A stretch of 10,162 nucleotides of DNA. Origin: Dunaliella salina (Eukaryota > Chlorophyta > Chlorophyceae > Chlamydomonadales > Dunaliellaceae). The notes beneath the pieces were generated by a model. It worked only from the letters and a program-made list of their open reading frames with translations, made no database searches and was not told the origin of the DNA. This document shows, piece by piece, positions 6,321-10,162 of this stretch; the first letter of the stretch is position 1; every line of letters begins with the position of its first letter. The translations under genes and the position numbers were made by a program. Where the stretch lies: contig MU069576.1 in the NCBI GenBank assembly GCA_002284615.2, forward strand, positions 179,276 to 189,437. The letters run 5' to 3'.

Positions 6321-6850
6321 TGTGGCACATGCATGGTGCAGCAAGACTCGATTGTCGGCCCACATAAACAAATCATTCTTGCGTGCACCTGCAGGAGTGT
6401 GTGCTGAGTCGCACCGACGTGGAGCCACTAATGATACCTTAATTGTGGCACATGCATGGTGCAGCAAGCCTAAATTGCTGTCCCACATACACAAATCATT
6501 CTTGCGCGCACCTGCAGGAGTGTGTGCTGAGTCGTACCGATGCGGAGCCACTGCCGATGCCTTCATTGTGACATGCATGGTGCAGCAAGCCTCGATTGTT
6601 GGCCCACATAGGAAGATTATCCGTGTATGCATGTGCAGGAGTATGTGCTGAATTGCACCAGTGTGAGCCACTTGTGGTACCCTTTTGTGGCCCATGCATT
6701 GTGCAGCAAGCCTTGATTGTTGGCTCAGATAGACAAATCATTCTTGCATGCGCGTGCAGGAGTATGTGCTGAGCCGCACTGATGTGGAGCTGCTGGTGGT
6801 GCCCTTACTGCGGCACATGTATGGCGCGGCAAGCAATAAGCAGCACACCT
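6321..6850 (+). repeat. Tandem array with 123-bp unit, about 4.3 copies
   Basis: Units start at TGTGGCACATGCATGGTGCAG or a variant, at 6321, 6444, 6567, 6686 and 6809, giving steps of 123, 123, 119 and 123. Each unit also contains AAATCATTCTTGCG, GCAGGAGT(G/A)TGTGCTGAG and GGAGCCACT or close variants. Because 123 is 41 codons, the first units stay open on both strands and repeat a 41-residue peptide. The strand choice and frame shifts (2-nt loss at 6567, the 119-bp step) argue that this is satellite-like DNA rather than a gene. Later units are more diverged. Confidence 0.92.
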
Positions 6851-6889
6851 CCTTCATGTACATGCTTCAGGTATGACTTGATGTCAAAT

Positions 6890-7110
6890 GTGTCAACCTT
6901 TGTGCATGCGGTGGAAAAAGTGGCACAGCGCGTTGTTGGACTATATCAGCTGTGTTAGCATGCGCATGTGGTGGGAAGGGTGGCACAGTGCATCATTGAA
7001 CTGTATCAGCTGTGTCAGCTTGCGCATGTGGTGGGAAGAGTGGCATAGCGTATCAATGGGATGTGGTAGTTGCGTCAGCTTGCGCATGTGGTGGGCAGGT
7101 TGGCCAGATT
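6890..7110 (+). repeat. Tandem array with 60-bp unit, about 3.7 copies
   Basis: GCATG(C/T)GGTGG recurs at 6904, 6964, 7024 and 7084, exactly 60 bp apart. The units also share GTGGCA(C/T)AG(C/T)G and TATCAGCTGTGT(C/T)AGC. In the plus frame starting at the ATG of 6888 the array encodes three 20-residue repeats, such as MRMWWEGWHSASLNCISCVS, with a conserved W..WHS core, and the frame stays open to a TAG at 7140-7142. The peptide is Trp-, Cys- and Ser-rich and unlike any family known to me. The frame is kept automatically because 60 is a multiple of three, so coding is not shown. Confidence 0.9.
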
Positions 7111-7158
7111 GGCATGCTCCACTTCATCCTGAGCCTTTTTAGAGCTGTTTTTTTGCAG

Positions 7159-7284
7159 GGCAGAGGAAGACAAGCAAAAACAAGCGCTCCAGGGCATCTG
7201 CATGTGCCTGCACACTTACCAAAGAGGGTGCATAGGAACTGGATGTGTGACCCAAACCAGCCCCTCAGTCTCAGGACATACCAG
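7159..7284 (+). CDS. Candidate internal exon, unknown protein (42 codons)
   Basis: A strong acceptor-like site, GCTGTTTTTTTGCAG (ends 7158), precedes it, and ACCAG followed by GTTTGA gives a donor-like site at 7285. The length of 126 nt is 42 codons with phase 0 at both ends, and an in-frame TGA follows directly at the donor (GTT TGA), so the frame closes in the intron. The peptide begins GRGRQAKTSAPGHLHVPAHL and ends in DPNQPLSLRTYQ. A second frame, beginning at 7160 (AEEDKQKQALQGIC..), is open to a stop at 7361-7363 and cannot be excluded. No family is recognised. Like the exon at 601-804, it is phase 0/0, but there is no other evidence linking the two. Confidence 0.35.
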
Positions 7285-7390
7285 GTTTGAGCCATATGTG
7301 CTTAGTACTGACCTGGAGCTTAGAAATCACTTGGATTACGCCAGAGGGGGTCAACAGGCCTGAACCACTAAATATATATTTTTTTTCCAA

Positions 7391-7442
7391 CTTCCTTTCT
7401 GAAATCTGACCATGCCGACCATTACTATTCCTTACATCATCA
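7391..7442 (+). repeat. Extra partial R1 5' segment
   Basis: CTTTCTGAAATCTGACCATG, then CCGACCATTACTATTCCTTACA, aligns with the R1 block about 115 bp downstream (about 7510-7555: TTTATCAAATCTGACTACG, then CCAACCATTATTATTAGATTACA). Only this piece is duplicated. Confidence 0.65.
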
Positions 7443-7449
7443 TGACTTA

Positions 7450-8095
7450 AACCAAAAATTCCAGAGGAGGGAACCTGGCCAATTTGCCAGGGATGCTCTT
7501 TTCTTGCATTTCTTTATCAAATCTGACTACGCCAACCATTATTATTAGATTACACCAAAAAATAATCAAAATCGGGGGACCCCAGATCACTCTTTTGGCC
7601 TCAGATCACCCCAAAATGGCCCATAGCTCCACCCTGGGACCATTCTTTACTCCCATTTTTTTGCATCTATAATCCCTATACACACTGCTAACATCCTGCA
7701 TATTCAAAAACGGGATTGAAGAAAGTTAAAAAATGACCTTTTTGGCACCCCTAGTGCTAGATTTTCACTGAGGGAAATGGCTGAAACTCTGTATCTCATC
7801 AAGCACTGAGTCTTTTCACTCCATTTTTTTTGCAATGATATCTCCTTGGTACAAGGACTCCAAATCACCAAAATCACCCAATTTGGTGCAGTGGGTGGTG
7901 AGATGTGGAGTTCAGGTGGTGAGAACTCGGGTTCACGCTGCGGCTGATTAGGCATGTGGGCCCAAATTGGCAATCCATAAACTCCAGTGCTATCTTAGGA
8001 AACCAAATTTGAAGATTGCTGGTTTGGGCACACCTGTGCTAGGAGCATGCCAAAAGCACCTAATTTTGGGCCTCAGCTTCCCCCCTCTGCAAAGA
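7450..8095 (+). repeat. R1 interspersed repeat, copy 3
   Basis: Same ordered landmarks as copy 2: TTGCCAGGGATGCTC (about 7486), CCAACCATTATTATTAG (about 7533), GGGGACCCCAGATCACTC (about 7575), CCACCCTGGGACCA (about 7629), CATCCTGCATATTCAAAAA (about 7692), TGACCTTTTTGGCACCCCTA (about 7734), CTGAAACTCTGTATCTCATC (about 7781), CACTCCATTTTTTTTGCAATG (about 7818), CCAATTTGGTGCAGTGGGTG (7878-7897), GGGTTCACGCTGCGGCTGAT (about 7930), GCTAGGAGCATGCC (about 8038) and GCCTCAGCTTCCCCCCTCTG (about 8070-8089). The GGTCAA half of the internal palindrome has decayed here (AAGTTAAAAAATGACC). Confidence 0.85.
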
Positions 8096-8605
8096 TTCTT
8101 GAAATTATGAGATCCCCAGATCACTTCCCTGGCCTCAGATCACCCAAAAAAATCCCACAGCTCCACACAAAGACCATGTTTCACTTCCAAAAGTTTACAT
8201 TTGTAACTCCCATGTGTTACAGTAATCTCCTGCATATTCAAAAATAGGAAAGGGAGGTCAAAATTGACCTTCTTGGCACCCCCTGTGCTGCAATTCCTTT
8301 GAAGGAAATGACTGGACTGTATTTGGCCAACCACTGGGTCTTTCCTCTCCTTTTTTATAAAAACAATTATTTTGATACAAGGACACCAAGTCACAAATAA
8401 AATATCCAATTTGGTGCAGTGGGTGGTCAGGAATGGAGGTTTAGCACTGAAAAATAGGGTTCATGCCACGGCCAGTTAGGCTTCTTGCCCATGGCTGGCA
8501 ACATTTCAGCTCAGGCGCATGAAGCTCGAAACTTGCCAAGAATGAGCACCTTGCCCTGGGAACTTTTATAGGGTACCCGCATTTGGGGCCGCTGTTGCTC
8601 CCCTC
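8096..8605 (+). repeat. R1 interspersed repeat, copy 4 (5'-truncated, head to tail with copy 3)
   Basis: It starts abruptly after the CCCTCTG end of copy 3, at the point equivalent to the GGACCCCAGATCAC block (here GATCCCCAGATCACTTCCCT, about 8111). It continues through CTCCTGCATATTCAAAAA, a near-perfect palindrome AGGTCAAAATTGACCT (8255-8270), TTGGCACCCC, CCAATTTGGTGCAGTGGGTG (8406-8425), GGGTTCATGCCACGGC and the final CTCCCCTCTG (about 8598-8607). About 110 bp of the 5' end is missing. Such a junction could come from a tandem insertion or from unequal exchange between R1 copies. Confidence 0.8.
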
Positions 8606-9007
8606 TGGGATTTATGTGACATATTTTTTTGTCATCCACTGGCTCAAACCAGCATTGACTGAGGCCACTTGCGCGCTTTTTGCATCGCCCCTTTTTCCGC
8701 TTCATCCAGGTTGCCTTTGCAGGCAGGAGCAGCAACACGATACTTCCCTTCCCTGCCCTCGCTATGCTCCAGGCATGCTCTGAGTGTCAAAATGAAAGCC
8801 ACCACAAACATTCTCTGCGCACCTTCCTCCCTCTCATGAAATGTCATTTGGTGCACTTGACTTTTTTGGAAAATTCCTCTCAATGCACTCAAATTTGTGA
8901 ATATCACTCACTGCACCGCCTCTGCAGCTCCCTTCCCCCCTCCCAACACATGCACGCAGTTTCAAAATTTGCAGGTCCATTCATCCTCTCATCTTTTGAA
9001 GGACAGG
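8606..9007. other. Gene-free stretch with an unsupported open frame
   Basis: A plus-strand frame is open from 8680 to 9021. Its peptide starts MHRPFFRFIQVAFAGRSS and is His-, Cys- and Ser-rich. It has no recognised domain or flanking splice logic, and overlapping frames are open on the minus strand. A pyrimidine-rich TTGCCTTTGCAG at about 8711-8722 resembles an acceptor, but no matching donor keeps a clear frame. It is left unannotated as a gene. Confidence 0.4.
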
Positions 9008-9225
9008 ACCCTTGCTGCTGAGCCAAAACTCATCTTTTTGTTGCAGGGCATGACCCAATGTTTGTGTCCTCTTTTGCTGCATTGTGTCTCCAGATCTTGC
9101 GCTGCTGGTGACCAAGACCCATCTTCCGTATGGAGGGCATGACCCTAATGTTTGTTTCCTCTTTTGCTGCACTGTGTGTCCAGATTTTGCTTCTGCTGTT
9201 GAGCCAAGACCCATCCTTTGCGTCC
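9008..9225 (+). repeat. 89-bp tandem repeat, about 2.4 copies
   Basis: GGGCATGACCC(A/T)AATG starts at 9046 and 9135, 89 bp apart, followed in both by TTTGT(G/T)TCCTCTTTTGCTGCA(T/C)TGTGT(C/G)TCCAGAT(C/T)TTGC. The preceding GCTG(C/T)TGAGCCAA(A/G)AC(T/C)CATC segment also occurs three times, near 9014, 9103 (as GGTGACCAAGACCCATC) and 9197. The spacing is not a multiple of three, so no common frame is kept. Confidence 0.9.
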
Positions 9226-9263
9226 AGCATCCATCTCGTGGCGCTTCCTGGCGGGGCTCCATG

Positions 9264-9531
9264 GTAAGAAAGGAGCTGCAAAATGGGCAGGCAGGGTCCA
9301 GTGTGTGCATACTTACATGGCTGTAGAGTGTTTACAAATCAGAATCCCTTGAGCTGGCTCTTTTCTAAGCATGCCGCTACCAGCCCATAAATGTTGCATT
9401 CCTGAATGTGCCGCGCCAGCAAAGCCATGATGGCCTCCCCTCATCTTAGCAAGATGTTTTTTTTTTTCAATGTGCCCTGTACATACAAGCCAATGCGCTG
9501 GCAGAGATCTGGGTCCTGGACTTGCCAGCGA
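9264..9531. other. Gene-free stretch
   Basis: No gene is supported. It holds a run of 11 T (about 9457-9467). A donor-like ATG-GTAAGA at 9261-9269 is the best splice-like site here, with no partner that gives a meaningful exon. Confidence 0.45.
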
Positions 9532-9959
9532 GACATGACAAAGGCATCGACGCGCTATGACGCGAGGCATGAGAAAGGCATGAGAAAAGGCATGAGGCAT
9601 GAGAAAGGCATCAACGCGCTATGACGCGAGGCATGACAAAGGCATGAGAAAAGGCATGAGGCATGAGGAAGGCATCGACGCGTTATGGCGCGAGGCATGA
9701 CTAAGGCATGAGAAAAGGCATGAGGCATGAGGAAGGCATCGACGCGTTATGGCGCGAGGCATGAGAAAGGCATGAGAAAAGGCATGAGGCATGAGGAAGG
9801 CATCGACGCGTTATGGCGCGAGGCATGACTAAGGCATGAGAAACGCATCAACGCGTTATGGCGCGAGGCATGACAAAGGCATGAGAAAAGGCATGAGGCA
9901 TAAGGAAGGCATTGACGCGTTATGGCGCGAGGCATGAGAAAGGCATCGACGCGTTATGG
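9532..9959 (+). repeat. Minisatellite, 64-bp unit with shortened 45- and 34-bp variants
   Basis: The marker C(G/A)ACGCG(C/T)TATG recurs at 9548, 9612, 9676, 9740, 9804, 9849, 9913 (as TGACGCG) and 9947. Steps are 64, 64, 64, 64, 45, 64 and 34. Each unit is GACGCGTTATGGCGCGAGGC followed by a chain of GGCATGAGAAA, GGCATGAG and GGCATGAGGAA sub-repeats. The short units lack 19 or 30 bp, consistent with loss of whole sub-repeats. The first two units have CGCTATGACGCG and the later ones CGTTATGGCGCG, so variants are ordered along the array. No coding role is likely, as 64 is not a multiple of three. Confidence 0.96.
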
Positions 9960-10143
9960 GAAGCCAGCGTTGAAGGTGCAAAGGGTGCAGAGTTTGGAAC
10001 CTTACACATGCACCACCTCGTTTCTGTACCTACCTTCTCCCATACCATGTATGCACACATCCATCCAAACAGCCATGCATCATAGCATGCATCCATTCGT
10101 TTGTCCTTCCACCTTAATCCATTGCAGCAGGTCGCACAAACCT
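9960..10143. other. Gene-free flank
   Basis: Nothing codes here. The stretch is rich in ATGCA, CATGCAT and ATCCATCCA words (about 10040-10100), and has a TTGCAGCAG-GT near 10123-10132 that mimics an acceptor and a donor only three bases apart. Confidence 0.4.
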
Positions 10144-10162
10144 ACACACACACACACACACA
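10144..10162. repeat. (AC)n microsatellite
   Basis: An AC dinucleotide run continues to the last base, so its length is truncated by the window. It mirrors the CA run at the start. Confidence 0.96.

Noticed and set aside
6219..6695. Minus-strand frame of 158 codons with a 41-residue repeat
   Set aside because: The period is a multiple of three, so openness is inherited from unit to unit. The plus strand is open too, and indels shift the frame in later units.
9228..9263. 36-nt mini-exon between TCCAG and ATG-GTAAGA
   Set aside because: The donor is good, but the acceptor lacks a strong pyrimidine tract, it lies at the edge of the 89-bp repeat, and two frames are equally open with no recognisable peptide.
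9489..9561. Open frame reading QANALAEIWVLDLPARHDKG before a stop in the minisatellite
   Set aside because: The peptide looks protein-like, but there is no clear acceptor or start in frame, the upstream T-run breaks the frame, and the end is satellite sequence.
9532..9959. Possible CRISPR array
   Set aside because: The whole unit is repeated, including what would be spacers; there are no unique spacers and the setting is eukaryotic. It is a minisatellite.

Overview
This looks like nuclear DNA from a eukaryote with a large, repeat-rich genome. An alga or other protist, or a plant, would fit, but nothing here fixes the lineage. Reasons: there are no dense long reading frames, no Shine-Dalgarno-led genes and no operons; polypyrimidine-plus-TTGCAG acceptor-like sites flank short open blocks; microsatellites, minisatellites and satellite-like arrays are common; and a hAT-type element carries its 8-bp target duplication. 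No known protein-coding gene, tRNA, rRNA or CRISPR array could be recognised.

Layout. 1-34 is a (CA)n tract. 284-610 carries repeated acceptor-like units ending CTGCAG-GCTGAG. The last of them leads into the best exon candidate, 601-804 (68 codons, phase 0 at both ends). The 3' half of that exon plus the following intron-like DNA recurs twice more, decayed, up to about 1055. 1115-1740 has no gene. 1740-2440 is a minus-strand copy of an interspersed repeat called R1 here, split by a 240-bp foldback element (1980-2219). 2441-3582 has no gene, but holds relatives of the later 123-bp satellite and a 61-bp duplication. 3591-4343 is a 753-bp non-autonomous hAT-like element. 4512-4593 is a tight 39-bp-arm hairpin, and one arm of it recurs at 5853-5922. 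4755-5420 is R1 copy 2 (plus). 5447-5794 is a 348-bp element with 28-bp inverted ends. 6321-6850 is a 123-bp tandem array and 6890-7110 a 60-bp array; a second exon candidate follows at 7159-7284. 7391-8605 holds R1 copies 3 and 4 head to tail. 9008-9225 is an 89-bp tandem repeat, 9532-9959 a 64-bp minisatellite with shortened units, and the window ends in another (CA)n tract.

How it fits together. Most of the window is explained by layers of decayed transposable elements and tandem duplications. The genic signal is limited to two short exon-like blocks with plausible splice sites, which need not belong to one gene. The most notable material is a set of apparently uncatalogued non-coding repeat families (R1, the two foldback types and the 348-bp TIR element), and a duplicated exon-plus-intron module. 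All similarity statements come from alignment by eye; no database was consulted.
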